A stretch of DNA of 64,000 nucleotides from Saposhnikovia divaricata (taxonomy: Eukaryota > Streptophyta > Magnoliopsida > Apiales > Apiaceae): the NCBI GenBank assembly GCA_036435485.1, contig CM071594.1, positions 200,596,216 to 200,660,215 of the forward strand, written 5' to 3'. The notes under the pieces were generated by a model. That model made no database searches. It saw nothing but the letters and a program-made list of their open reading frames with translations, and was not told the origin of the DNA. Made by a program: the position numbers and the translations under genes. Below, piece by piece: positions 33,341-45,209 of the stretch; positions within the stretch are counted from its first letter, which is position 1; each line of letters opens with the position of its first letter.

Positions 33341-35118
33341 TATATTATTATTAAAGAAAGAATCAAACTCTCAAGTTCTTAGTTAAAAGTTAAAACTTAA
33401 AAGAGACAAGACAAAATCGTTGAACTTAGGGACCATCATTAATTAGAGACGAATTTGAGAAATTGATTATATGTTGGTTCAATGTTTTAAGAATCATTAA
33501 TCAAGATTAATTGATGGGGTGGCATTGCAACAATTAATCGTGTAATCAAAATTAATTGGAATACTAATCAAATAAAAAATATATAAAAAGATACTTAATT
33601 TATTAATTTAAAATAGTAATTTTAAAAGATATTTAATAATTAATCGATATAATTTGCTATTTTAGAACCATGATTTGTTGATGTAAATATAATGCACGTG
33701 TTCATCTTAAGATCATTTCATCCACAACAATATATTTACCGTAACAGCATGTGTAAGGTACGGACCTCTGTATGAACGTCTCTAATTTTATTTTAAGAAA
33801 GATATTGGTATTTGATTTATTAATATTTATATTGAGTTCTCATAATTCTGAGATTGTAATATGAATAGTGATAAATATTGATATGAGAAATAAATAATCT
33901 TATTGTCGTGTAGTTGGAACCACGAATACAACGAAATCGAGTTTTCTTTGTTGTTTATAACGAGTTGAAAAGAAAAAAACGTACACATAATTTTATTGGT
34001 TGTTCATTTCGAGTAATAATAACTGAGAACTCATTAGTTCAGGTTTGCTATGAAACTCTAGTGCAACGTTACACATCTTGAGATTGCGATAACTTTGATG
34101 GACGTTGCACCGAAATTACAGTAACATGTATGCATGGTAACCATTTTTATAAATTTGGGATGCCGCACATGTCAATTAGAACTTTAAAATATGCATGTAT
34201 CTGCCCAATAAATGTTTCAATTAAATTATATGTATTAGAGTCAATATAAGATGATAGGTTTCATAAGAAAAATGAACAACCACGACTTGAACAGAATTTT
34301 TAGGAGTGTGAATATGGTCTGAAATTAAGATGTGAGACAACACATTTTGTCTGAAATTGAGATATGAGTCTACACATTTGTTGCATATATTGCAGAGGTT
34401 TATACACCTGTAGACCATATCTATCTATCTATCTATTATATTATATTATTAATAGGCCAACATGGGGCATGACTACAAAATTCGTGAGACAGAAAAATTG
34501 TGTAAAAACCATGAGACAATTTATTCGAGATGAAAAGACGGTGTTGCCCTTCTAATTTGGCTGCTGACATCCCACTCTAAGCGTTCAAACATTGCCTTCT
34601 CTCAATCGACTTTTTGTATGCCCATAAAAATTATTTTGCATCCCTAGACTTATCCACCGTTCCTGGTTTACCCATGACCGTCGATGTTTCTCGATTGCAG
34701 AGGAATAATCCATAAATTTATGTTGTATGTGGTGCACGTATATGTTAGTCCGAATTAGCCCACATAGCAGGACCTATTCGTATATATGAAGTTCCGGAAT
34801 CGAGACTTGGGATTTCGAGAATTGGAGAATGGAATTTAATATAGAACTTCCGGCTATGTCTGATTGAATGTATGAATTCTACGCCTGCTCCTGGTAAGTA
34901 CATGATCATTTTCCATGTTTTTTTTGTTTTTTTTGTATCGTTTGAATTGTATCCCTTCTAATCTATGTGGAATGTTAATGATGTTTGGAATTAAGATTCT
35001 TGCTTAAACTGTATACATGAAATATTCTAATAAAACAGCATTGACATTTAGATCTCTGTAGTGGTCTACAACATCTAATATGATTTAAAATCAGGGTAAC
35101 CTTGTAATTAATTTACAG
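33341..35118. other. AT-rich DNA upstream of the GIGANTEA fragment
   Basis: No gene recognised. A short TCTA repeat lies at about 34422-34440. A splice-donor-like CCTG|GTAAGTAC at about 34893 might end a decayed upstream exon, but the preceding text does not match GIGANTEA as I know it. Confidence 0.4.
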
Positions 35119-36221
35119 GAAGAGTACTCTGAGCAGTGGGTTCTGGCATGTGGAGAAATCCTATGAATTTTAACTCACTATAACTGGCTAATTTACAAGG
35201 TTGATCGACACCATAGTGAAGCGAATAGAAGTAATAGTGGCACTAATGCTACAACAAGTAATTTTGTAAATGGTGAATCAGTTCCACCACCAGTGTAGAA
35301 TGAAAAGAAATCATTGCGGCCCCTGTCCCCCTGGATAACTGATATATTACTTGCTGCATCACCTGCTATTAGAAGTGATTACTTTTGTTGGTAAGTGACC
35401 AAGATGACCTGACATTTACAGGCGAATCTATTACTAATGAATTTCAACTACGTGGTCATAACTCCCATTCTGGAAGCTCATGAATATTATTATGCATTAG
35501 GTGTGGTGGTGTGATGGGGAAAATATGCGGCTGGAGAGCTTAAGCAACCATCTATCTGTAAGTGCCTTTATATCATAAAATATCTAATATATGCCAAGAC
35601 TCTTAAATATGTTTCTCAACCTATTTCTGCAGAAACATGTTAATACCGATATAAGTTCCAAATCTCCTACAGAAAATTTGATTAATTATTTATTTGTATT
35701 TACTAGGAACTAAGGGAATGTGGTGATTAAGTTGATGCATTAGGATACATACTCTTTCCAAAAGTGACACCTCTCCTGCACCAAAAGTATCTCACATATT
35801 TATGTTTAGCTTTTTTCTGTATGAGCATGGTTTCAACTAGAGTTGTTATGTGTTGCACTTCTCTAGGATTTTTACAAATGAAGTTCAGAATAACCATAAA
35901 TACCGAAAAACAAAAAGTAATGGAGATTAAAAAAAACTGAACATGGTAAACAATGCAGTATCAAGTCGTAAATGTATTACTACTACTTACTTTAAAAATT
36001 AGATAAAATGCAATCACGTATTTATTTATCTAATTAATTTTCAAATATTTTCTCAATGATAGCCACTTCACGGGGAGCGGGAAAGCACCCTCAGCTAATG
36101 CCATCAACTCCTAGATGGCTTGTCGCTAATGGTACTGGTATGATATTGAGTGTTTATGATGAAGAAGTGGATCGCTATTAGACTGCTGCTTTAACTGTAG
36201 CTGTTGTTCCTGCACTTCTTC
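35119..36221 (+). pseudogene. GI: GIGANTEA pseudogene fragment, three exons with introns
   Basis: GIGANTEA is a large nuclear and cytosolic plant protein of the circadian clock and flowering pathway. Exon 1 (35119-35390) reads EEYSEQWVLACGEIL, then ILTHYNWLIYKV and LRPLSPWITDILLAA. Exon 2 (35501-35557) reads CGGVMGK then YAAGELKQPS. Exon 3 (36063-36221) reads GKHPQLMPSTPRWLVANGTG, then SVYDEEVDRY and VVPALLL. Splice sites AG and GTAAGT are kept at 35118, 35391, 35500, 35558 and 36062. Damage: TGA after GEIL, TAG before NEKKSLRP, an extra A in exon 2, and TAG after DEEVDRY. It stops where an LTR-like TGTTGGG sequence begins. Retained introns mean a DNA-level copy, not a processed one. The gene identity is recalled from the family sequence. 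Confidence 0.88.
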
Positions 36222-36642
36222 TGTTGGGTTTCGGGGCATAAACGCAGCGAAAAATAGTCGTAAAATAAAAATTACGAAACCCTAACTAAGGATCCATGCA
36301 TGCCTGAATACATCCAATAACAAGCCTAATTATTTGTAATGCTATGCATTACTTACATGACCTCTTAACTGAGGGAACCTCTAGCTGTAGAGTTTCTACT
36401 TGTTGTAGTACTTGTAATAGGCATCAATTTCTATCTGTGTAACTGTAATTAAAGTCAAGAATAATGCTTGAAAGAAGATCCATGGATCATGCCTCAAGGT
36501 TGAAGAACAAGACTGTCAAAATAAACACAGTTGGATTTTGGAGAATGAAGATTTGCCTAAGTACCTATTCGAGAAGCATGTTTGTTATATTCGAGAAGTC
36601 TAGCCTTTGAGAAGTCAGGGATTCGATATCTCAAAAGACAAT
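36222..36642. other. LTR-like sequence interrupting the GIGANTEA fragment
   Basis: Starts TGTTGGGTTTCGGGGCATAA exactly where exon 3 stops matching. The far end is not defined. Two TTCGAGAA motifs (36568, 36590) echo the dyads of the copia LTR at 12907-13144, so part of it may be a related LTR in plus orientation. Confidence 0.4.
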
Positions 36643-36986
36643 ATTGTTAGGTCCGGAATAATGTAGAAGGGGGGTTGAATACGTTATTCAAAAATATTTC
36701 GATTTTTGATGTGGATATGAGATCAAAAATATTGAATCGAAATAACACAATTGTTTGGGAAATATCTTTGAATAAATAAACCCGGAGGTTTGCTACACAA
36801 TCTAATCCTATGGATTAGCTACAAAATCAAACACTCCTAGGATAGTTTAGGCAAGAGGACCTTCTACCCAACACTTCCTAAAAGCGGGCTAAGCCGGCTT
36901 TCCTACTAGATGGACTGTCTAGTAGCTTACGAAGAGAAGATATAAGAGAGAGAAGAGAAAGGTGTGTGTTGAGGTGTGTTTTGAAA
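36643..36986 (-). repeat. copia LTR fragment, minus orientation
   Basis: Reads TGTTAGGTCCGGAATAATG, then GTAGAAGGGGGGTTGAATAC. In minus sense this is the usual copia LTR end (CAACCCCCC...TAACA). It is cut at 36987 by the Tekay-like LTR. No primer site follows, so it is a fragment or solo LTR. Confidence 0.6.
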
Positions 36987-39900
36987 TGTAACACCCCCAG
37001 ATCCAGGGTCAGGGATTTGGTCGTTACGACCTCAATATCCATCCACAAAACCAATACGAATGCAATTACAACCTTGTGACCCAAAATAACAACAACACAC
37101 CCGTTATAGTCCCAGAGGTGAAATCAGAGTAACCATCAATATTATTAATCATGAGTTTGAGTTCTTACAACCCACACGATTTTTATTAACTAGAACATGC
37201 TCTTTGCCATCCATTTACATATGCCAAAAAATAAATACATTAGCTACTCGAAAGCTAACATCTAGCCTACCAATAGCTTCTTACTCAGCAGTGGCAGCTA
37301 TGATCTTAGCGGTTAATCCTCTGACTGCTAGCACTTGCTTGCACCAATTACGCCTCGTGCGGCCATCATATCTAGCTGTTGTTGTGATATAATAGATAAA
37401 GCAAGGGTGAGTATTAGCCCACCAATAATAATATAACTGAACAGTGATTATATACAACAGTTCTGAAATATCGAAAAGACCATATGCCATGCATTAACGA
37501 ACATGATACCAATATAATTTAAAAGATGAAGTTACAAGGTAACTCAAGTATATGATTTCCATGGAAAAATCCGCTATGTCAAGGATAAGCGAGATGTTAT
37601 CAATTATCAACAAAGAGGAACTTGCAGGAAGAATGATGCAATTCCAGTTATGAACACTTTATCCGACTCTGCCAACAATAATGATGTTACAGAAAATAAA
37701 TATATTCAAATGATGAACTAATGCTTGGAGTATTCACCGCGCCCGCTGTTCCAATCTTGATGATCAGTCGAGATTGTACAGCTCGAATTAGATTTACTAC
37801 CGGTAGAAGGAAGAAATGACGGATTTACTTGTCTACCGCCCTATTAGCTCTCCCCAGCCAACGGTTGGGCCAAAGGGGATGGACTGGCGCTACTCGGCCT
37901 CTTACACAACTCCTAGTTCGAATAGAATCCATGACTCTGAACGTAAAGTTCGTCCCCCTTTCCCCAAGTATAATACTTGTTGATACAACTCCACAAAGTA
38001 GTCGTATCTAGTTGGAAAGGAAAATTCACCAATATTTCCCAAGCTGCTCCTTGTTAATGGATACCAACTTGTTCCAACACTCTTACCCCTCGAATGATGA
38101 GTGGTTACACAAGATTTAATGAATAATCGCAACCAAATTGCGAGTGAAAAGAATAGTTTCAAAGAATTTATGACCGGGAAGTCCACAAGATAAATAACAT
38201 TTATCAAGTAAGGTTCCCTTATTAATTTGAAAGCTCGATTGGAATGAAGAATAGGATTTTGAGAACCTTTCTTGATATGAATATTACTAATAATATGACT
38301 CCGAAGAAATTTTCGGAATAATCGAAGGTCGAAGACAATATTTGAAGAAGAATAACCATATTGAAGTTATTTCAAAGTATTGAATAAATATTCAGAGAAT
38401 ATTTATTGAATTAGAAATATTTAAAGGATATTTATAAATATGAAAGAATATTTTTAATCGAAGTATTTCTCAGAATAATTCTCGAATGAATAAAGAGAAA
38501 ATATTTATTGAATAATTAAATATTTAAATGAATATTCAAATAATATTCATTTAATTAATAACACTTGAAAGGAATGTTAAAATAATATTCGATGAATAAA
38601 TAGAACTTCCGATGAATAATATTTTTTAAGTAAATAGGAGCTTAAATGAATATTCAAAAAGTAATATTCATTTAATGAATAATATTCTAAATGAATACCA
38701 AAATAATATTCATTTAGTAATCTAAGCTTTAAGGGAATATTCGAAATAATATTCAATAAACGAATCGACTTTGAGTGAATATTGGAAAATAATATTCACT
38801 GAATAAATGACGTTCAAATAAATATTTGAAGTAATGATCGATAGATAAATAATCTCGGACGAATATTCAAAACAATATTCGTCAACCAAATAATGGAAAA
38901 TATTTACTTAGATATTTTCCCTCGAAAGTAATTACGATATATCAAGAAGTACTGACTCCCGGTCTATATTCAACGAATACGATATATATGCCCTTCTCTA
39001 AGGGACTTAACAACATCCGGCTTATAACTGATACCTTATCTATCTAGTGTATAAGCCAACAATAATCAAGGAACAAGCATAACAATATGGATTGAAAACA
39101 GGCATGCATGCAATGGCATATGTATAACAACAGTCATATATATTATCACAACAATAGTTCCAAGTTTTGAAAACTTGCCTGGTAATCCTGTAGGGGTAGT
39201 GTGCCTCGGGTCAATCCGGTGATCTATAAATAGTCACAATATCCGAGGTTAAACACTTAATACTTTTAAAGGCTAAGTACAAACTTAACTTAAGTCGAAA
39301 CACGTTTTCGAGTTTTCTCGTTATGCACCTTCTAGTGTAACTCTTATTAACACCGCTATGATCCGACATTCGCTCGTTATTAAGGCATGTCATTACACTT
39401 ACACTTGGTGCGTGCTTGAGTCGTATAAGTTCTAAGGTCGGTCGTTTATGAACCAAGATGATATCTCGAGTTTTATCGCCTGTTTTTTAAGTGGTTTTCC
39501 AAAGTTAAACCAAGTATCCATTTTAGGGGTTCGTTCGTATTTAATCTCGACTCGAACATTTTTATAAAATTGAAAAACGATCCGTTCGACATGTGGTCTT
39601 CTTTCACATCTTCCTCATGACCTCTAATATTTAATTACCATGATTTGTCACTAACTTTCATATTTTACCGAGGTTCAAGTTTAATAACGAAATTGTAGTT
39701 ACGGTTTTGAACAACTTTTACTAAATCGGCCGTAACTCCTAAACCGTAAGTCGGAATGCTTCGATTCTTGCGCCAAAACGATCTATGATTCGAGTTCTAT
39801 AAAGACATGTCATTTCCTTATTAAGGTCAGTGACTTATGCCGGCTGTTATGAACGGATTTTTAGTGGTTAACAAAATTTCGGCATTATAACGGCTATAAA

Positions 39901-40140
39901 TCGAACGTTCCAAAATTGTTTTCAACACAACCAACCCACACTGGGCATCCATACATCTTATACACATGTTATACATCTCAACAAGTCCAGGAATATTACT
40001 CTTCACCATCATAATCATCATATGGTTAAACCAACTACAAGATCATGCTCATGATAACACTAATATCATAACTACGCTAAAATCCACCAAAAACATGCAT
40101 AATCTTAAAATAAGATCTAGGGTTCTTAAGGATTATAACA
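36987..40140 (-). repeat. Tekay-like gypsy LTR, probably a solo LTR
   Basis: The minus-strand end reads CCCTGACCCTGGATCTGGGG then GTGTTACA at 36987. It is homologous to the LTR at 47556-51417: shared landmarks include CCTTCTACCGGTAG with GACTGATCATC downstream (37750-37811 versus 50417) and GGCAAGTTT...TTTTCAAAACTT (39159-39180 versus 49612). The likely start is TGTTATAATCCTTAAG at 40140. No internal domain and no matching target duplication (TGAAA versus TAATG). The part at 38340-38900 is crowded with AATATTC/GAATATT inverted repeats. Confidence 0.75.
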
Positions 40141-40148
40141 TAATGTAC

Positions 40149-40271
40149 CTCAAGAGATGCCATGCTAAATTCAACAGGCAGAGATTGATCAGATCCTTTT
40201 AGAAACTGAAGAACATCTAAACCAGAGGGGCGAACCTTTGTCATTAGAGATTGATCAGTTTTCTGTGCAAT
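40149..40271 (-). pseudogene. unidentified captured exon, copy 1
   Basis: A 123-bp open exon (41 codons) flanked by an acceptor (CCCAACAG) and a donor (GAG|GTACATT). It reads IAQKTDQSLMTKVRP, then SGLDVLQFLKGSDQS, then LPVEFSMASLE. No stop is present. The Tekay-like LTR begins eight bases into the following intron and a Helitron ends 67 bp upstream, so this is a gene remnant between transposons. A second, shorter copy is at 43995-44032. I do not recognise the protein. Confidence 0.55.
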
Positions 40272-40338
40272 CTGTTGGGTTAAATTGAACTTCAGAAATT
40301 CGTAGTAAATTGAGTTTACATTCAAAAATTATGAGTAA

Positions 40339-42494
40339 CTAGTCGATAAAGCCGCGCTTCGCTGCGGCGTTATAATATTTTTAAAAAAAATTAATACATT
40401 TACGTTATATTATAATATTAATATTAAATTTTAATAATTAAATATCCTTTTCTAATGAATCGATTTTTTGTTAAACACGATTCTTTTGATTGAGCCGCTC
40501 TCTCATTAAAATCGAAATCTCAACTTTAACATATATTATAAAGACTTATATATTATTTTTTATCCATAAAATCGAACAATAAAAAAAATTATGACATCAA
40601 TATCAAATTTTAATAGCTAATACAATCTTTTCTAGTGAGTCGTCTTCTCGTTAAATACGTTTCGAGTCGCTCTTATTTGGAACCGAAATTCTAAATAATT
40701 ATACAAAGAAAGTAAATTCCAATTTTTATATTCTTTAAACTTTCTAATATTTATAGAGTTTTAAAAATGAAAATACATCTTATATTTTCCGTATATTATA
40801 GATATTCATGTACTTATTTACAACTTCCACATGGAAATGTCTTTCTGTTATGTTGACATATAAAAAAATTAAATTCGAAGACTTTTCATTACGGGAATAA
40901 TATTAAATTTATGGATATATTTTTCTAATGCAAGTATAATTAACTTGTATAAAAAAGATAAAATAAAGGATTTCTAGGAAAAAAGATATATAATTTTAAA
41001 AATCGTGTAAGACGTCTCCACCGTCCTCGTATTCTACTTCTAATAAAACATTTTATTTTATGTATTCCTTATATATTCAAACATCTTTATACGGTCTTCT
41101 CTAATGAATCGCTTTCTCGTTAAACACGGTTATTACGATTTATCCGCTCCCTCGTTAAGACCAAAAACCTAACTTTTACATGTATCACTTGTATGATAAT
41201 GTTTGTCCATAAAAATCAAATCCTAAAAATAAAATAAAATTTATAACATCAAAATGATATTTTAATAGCTAATACAATCTTTTATAGTGAGCCGTCTTCC
41301 CGTTAAACACGTTTCGAGCCGCTCTCGTTTCGGTCGAAATTCCAAATTCGTTACATATTATTAATGATACTTATCTTACACAACAACTTTTTTCCTTAAA
41401 ATTAAAACCTAAAAAATAGAGTGAATTCCAATTTATACTTTATCTAGACTTTTTAAAATTTATGGAGTTTTAGAAAATGAAAGCACATCTTATTTTCTCT
41501 TTATATTATAGATACTCCTATTTTTATTTAGGATTCGTGCATGAAAATGTTCTTTTATAATGTTAACACATAAATTCTTTTCTTTTAAATGCGACGACTT
41601 TTTTATGATAATAGTATTGGATTTATGAATAAATTTCCCTAATAGAAGTATAATTAACTTATATAAAAAAATATATAATTTAAGAAGATCGTACTTTCTA
41701 TAATATATTTAGTTATATGGATGCTCTATATATTCAAACACCTATTCTACTTGTAATAGAACTTTTATTTATATGTTTTTCTATAAATTCGAACTCTTAT
41801 TCTACTCCAATAGAACTTTTAATCGTATGCTTTATAAATACTTATTCTACTTCCAATAGAAATTTTTATTTATATGTTTTTTCTATAAATTTGAACTCTT
41901 ATCTCTATAAATTCGAACTCCTATAATCTACTTTCAATAGAACTTTTAATCATATGCTTTATAAATACTTATTCTACTTCCAATAGAACTTCTAATCATA
42001 TTTCTTCCTATAAATTCGAACTCTTCTCCTCTATAAATCGAACACCTATTCAACTTCTAATATTTTAAATGATATTTTTATATTTATAAGTGTTTAAAAT
42101 TCTAAAATTCTAGAAAATTAGAAAAATAGATTGATACGATCTTAGAACGCCACCTAAGCTCCCGCGTATCCTCCTTTACATATATATAATAGATAATAGA
42201 TAATAGATATATATATATAAATTATCACTATTCTACTTTCAATAGAACATTTAATCATATGCTTTATAAATACTTATTCTACTTCCAATAGAACTTCTAA
42301 TCATATGTACGTCTTCCTATAAATTCGAACTTTTCTCCTCTATAAATTTGAACACCTATTCTACTTCTAATATGTTAAATGGTATTTTTATATTTATAAG
42401 TGTTTAAAATTCTAAAATTCTAGAAAATTAGAAAAATAGATTGAGACGATCTTAGAGCGCCACCTAAACTCCCGCGTATCCTCCTTTATATAGA
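40339..42494 (-). mobile_element. non-autonomous Helitron, second family
   Basis: The minus strand starts TCTATATAAAGGAGGATACG at 42494 and ends with the hairpin GCCGCAGCGAAGCGCGGC, then TTTATCGACTAG at 40339. The insertion is between A and T. An additional 5'-end-like block, GTAAAGGAGGATACGCGGG, lies inside at about 42160-42185, so the element has two stacked 5' ends. The body is AT-rich and non-coding, with repeated CTATAAATTCGAAC and TTCTACTTCCAATAGAAC motifs. Confidence 0.82.
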
Positions 42495-43149
42495 TATATT
42501 GATGATTCGGGCAATTGACGAAAAAAATAATTATAGTCTACTATCAAGTAATTAATAGAATTATGATTCTAAAATTTAATTTAAATTCACGGACCATATG
42601 TTTCATGTTTGGAGTATTGAAAGCACCTAACATCGTCAAAAATAGATATTAATACAAAATAGATATTAATACATATTACAAAGAACAAAGAAACAATAAG
42701 TAAATCAAATAAAATTATTAGATTACATGTAGCCATGTAGGCATACCTATTTTTCAGTAATGAATTTCCAAACTCCGTCTAAGAAGTAAGATCTATATAT
42801 GTATTTCCCCCGTTGAATTTTTATACTGAACTCACCAGCAACTGCAGTCAAGGGATTTACCTTAACTCCGTCAGGTAGAATTCTCAGAATGCTAGCTTGT
42901 AACTGCAGTTAAGGGATTTACCCTGCTATGCAATACAAATCGGCTTATATTAAAAAAATAAAAAATAAAACTACCATCTTTCAAAGTCGCATGCATGTAC
43001 ATAAAAACCAAATTCAGATTCATGTATCATAAATACGAATTATTAAAATGATGTTATGAGATTGGAGGAGAGTTGTTTAGGTTTCGGTAGACTCCCTTGT
43101 ATATATATATATTTCGTATAATTAGCTTGTTATATAATTGGAGAGTTGT
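42495..43149. other. non-coding spacer
   Basis: No gene seen. A short duplicated motif, AACTGCAGTCAAGGGATTTA and AACTGCAGTTAAGGGATTTA, lies at about 42840 and 42901. Confidence 0.5.
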
Positions 43150-43667
43150 TGACTTCCAATAGAACTTTTAATCATATTTCTTCCTATAAATTCGAACTCT
43201 TCTCCTCTATAAATCGAACACCTATTCAACTTCTAATATTTTAAATGATATTTTTATATTTATAAGTGTTTAAAATTCTAAAATTCTAGAAAATTAGAAA
43301 AATAGATTGATACGATCTTAGAACGCCACCTAAGCTCCCGCGTATCCTCCTTTACATATATATAATAGATATATATAAATTATCACTATTCTACTTTCAA
43401 TAGAACATTTAATCATATGCTTTATAAATACTTATTCTACTTCCAATAGAACTTCTAATCATATGTACGTCTTCCTATAAATTCGAACTTTTCTCCTCTA
43501 TAAATTTGAACACCTATTCTACTTCTAATATGTTAAATGGTATTTTTATATTTATAAGTGTTTAAAATTCTAAAATTCTAGAAAATTAGAAAAATAGATT
43601 GAGACGATCTTAGAGCGCCACCTAAACTCCCGCGTATCCTCCTTTATATATATATATTGATATCATT
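43150..43667 (-). repeat. truncated copy of the second Helitron family
   Basis: From CTTCCAATAGAAC it follows 41979-42494 almost base for base, including both stacked 5' ends; the main difference is a shorter TAGATA microsatellite. It lacks the hairpin end. Near-identity points to a recent local duplication. Confidence 0.85.
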
Positions 43668-43994
43668 CTAAAAGGTCTTTTCGAGCTCTGCATTATTTGT
43701 TTACATTTTGTTGTCAAATTCTGTTGTTTCGATGTTTTAAATATCCCATAAGTAAATTTTATTAATTTTTTAATTTGAGATACCCCAGAAGTTTGGGTTG
43801 TTAAGTCTGTCCTATGAAGCAAAATTTATTTCATGTGCTTGACATTTGTGTAATATTTGGTGCTGAACACACAAAGATTGTTCAGCACTGGGTGAAAACT
43901 GGTGAAAAATAAAGCGGGTACGATGTTAATACATAAAATGACGTTAAATACCCAGTATCAGATCATCTTCATATAGCAATGAAACAGAATGTAC
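43668..43994. other. non-coding spacer next to exon copy 2
   Basis: No domain is seen. On the minus strand this would be intron following the duplicated exon (donor GAG|GTACATTCTG). Confidence 0.4.
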
Positions 43995-44032
43995 CTCGAG
44001 AGATGCCATGCTCAATTTAACAGGCAGAGATT
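43995..44032 (-). pseudogene. unidentified captured exon, copy 2 (truncated by copia)
   Basis: The minus strand reads LPVKLSMASLE followed by the same GAG|GTACATT donor as copy 1. The upstream part is replaced by the copia LTR at 44033. Copy 1 at 40149-40271 therefore shows the uninterrupted state of the site (CAGAGATT|GATCAGATCC). Confidence 0.6.
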
Positions 44033-44428
44033 TGTTAGATATAATTGATGTAATGTTTCAGTGTTTAAGTGCAACAGTGATATATCAGAGTTTAACTGGA
44101 AGGAAGTCAGAGTTTGGTAAAGTCTGACTGATGGAAGCTGGACAGAGTTTAGTAAAGTCTGTCTGGAAGCAGCGCGTACAGAGTCAACAGAAGATATTAG
44201 AGATCAATTGAAGATTGATGTGGAAGCTGTATATTTTATAAATACAGTTAGGTTAACCCTAGAAGGGTATCGTGCATCGAACTATCTTTATTGTAACCTA
44301 GCAGCTCTTTGTGATAGTTTACATCACGAAGAGGGTTTTTAATATCAGAAGATTTAAAGTGCATAATCATCTTACTTGTTAAACTCTCATACGAATTTGA
44401 TTATTAATTGTGTATTCGGCCTAACAAG
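44033..44428 (+). repeat. 5' LTR of the copia-type element
   Basis: Begins TGTTAGATATAATTGATG and ends TTCGGCCTAACA; 396 bp. The tRNA-Met primer site follows two bases later. Confidence 0.88.
44237..44244 (+). promoter_or_regulatory. TATA box of the copia-type LTR
   Basis: TATAAATA about 205 bp into the LTR, a normal position for a short LTR promoter. Confidence 0.6.
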
Positions 44429-44430
44429 TG

Positions 44431-44443
44431 GTATCAGAGCCAA
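44431..44443 (+). other. primer-binding site, tRNA-Met type
   Basis: TGGTATCAGAGCC, complementary to initiator tRNA-Met. Confidence 0.92.
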
Positions 44444-44487
44444 TCTGTTACTTTATTACAGGTTAAGATCCAAACACAACAATAATC

Positions 44488-45204
44488 ATGTCAGCAATTC
44501 CTCCACCAACATCTACTAGTTCTGAAAAGGCTCCTACTACTGTGAGTCGTTATGAACCAATCAGGGTTCCTATTCTCAGGCCATCAGAGTATTCCATGTG
44601 GAAGATCAAGATGACTATGTTTTTGGAGGCTACAGATCCAGAATATCTTGACAGGATTTATGAAGGCCCTCACAATCCTACAAAGCTATCTGCTGCAACT
44701 GCAGGTGAAGAAGCTAAAATAGTTCCAAAGGAAAAGAAGGACATGACTCCTGAAGATCTATCATCAATTGCTAAGGATGCGAAGGTTAGGCATTTACTGC
44801 ATAATGCTTTAGACAATGTTATGTCTAACAAAGTGATTAACTGCACCACTGCAAAAGAGATCTGGGATGCTCTTGAAGTCAGATGTCAAGGAACTGCTGC
44901 TATTAAGAAGAATAGGAGAAACATACTCACACAAGAGTATGAGCACTTTGAGGCTAAACCTGAAGAGACCATGACAGAAACATTTGATAGATTCTGTAAA
45001 CTGCTCAATGATCTGTCATTGGTTAACAAAGAGTATGATCTAGAAGACTCAAATCTCAAGTTTCTTCTTTCTCTACCTGAAAAGTGGGATGTGAAAACAA
45101 CCACTATTAGAGACAACTATGAACTTGCTGAAACAGAGATTGATGAAATCTATGGGCTGCTCAAAACTCATGAATTGGAAATGGAGCAGAGAAACAAGAG
45201 ATAG
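44488..45204 (+). CDS. copia Gag (N-terminal and UBN2-type region)
   Basis: An intact 238-codon frame beginning MSAIPPPTSTSSEKA, 45 bp after the primer site. It shows RPSEYSMWKIKMTMFLEATD (the YSMWKIKM motif of copia Gag), then NALDNVMSNKVINCTTAKEI, then ILTQEYEHFEAKPEETMTET and LNDLSLVNKEYDLEDSNLKF. It ends at TAG after LKTHELEMEQRNKR, where related Gags continue into a zinc knuckle. So either the frame was shortened by a stop or it has been joined to the next frame. It would assemble virus-like particles. Confidence 0.85.
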   Translation: MSAIPPPTSTSSEKAPTTVSRYEPIRVPILRPSEYSMWKIKMTMFLEATDPEYLDRIYEGPHNPTKLSAATAGEEAKIVPKEKKDMTPEDLSSIAKDAKVRHLLHNALDNVMSNKVINCTTAKEIWDALEVRCQGTAAIKKNRRNILTQEYEHFEAKPEETMTETFDRFCKLLNDLSLVNKEYDLEDSNLKFLLSLPEKWDVKTTTIRDNYELAETEIDEIYGLLKTHELEMEQRNKR

Positions 45205-45209
45205 GCTAC

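Noticed and set aside
34364..34555. Plus-strand 63-codon open frame near a TCTA microsatellite
   Set aside because: It includes the microsatellite, has no domain, and lies in non-coding AT-rich DNA.
36222..36986. A single copia element starting at TGTTGGG and continuing through 36986
   Set aside because: The 36643 segment reads as an LTR end on the opposite strand, no primer site or gag is present, and the parts do not form one element, so they are listed separately.
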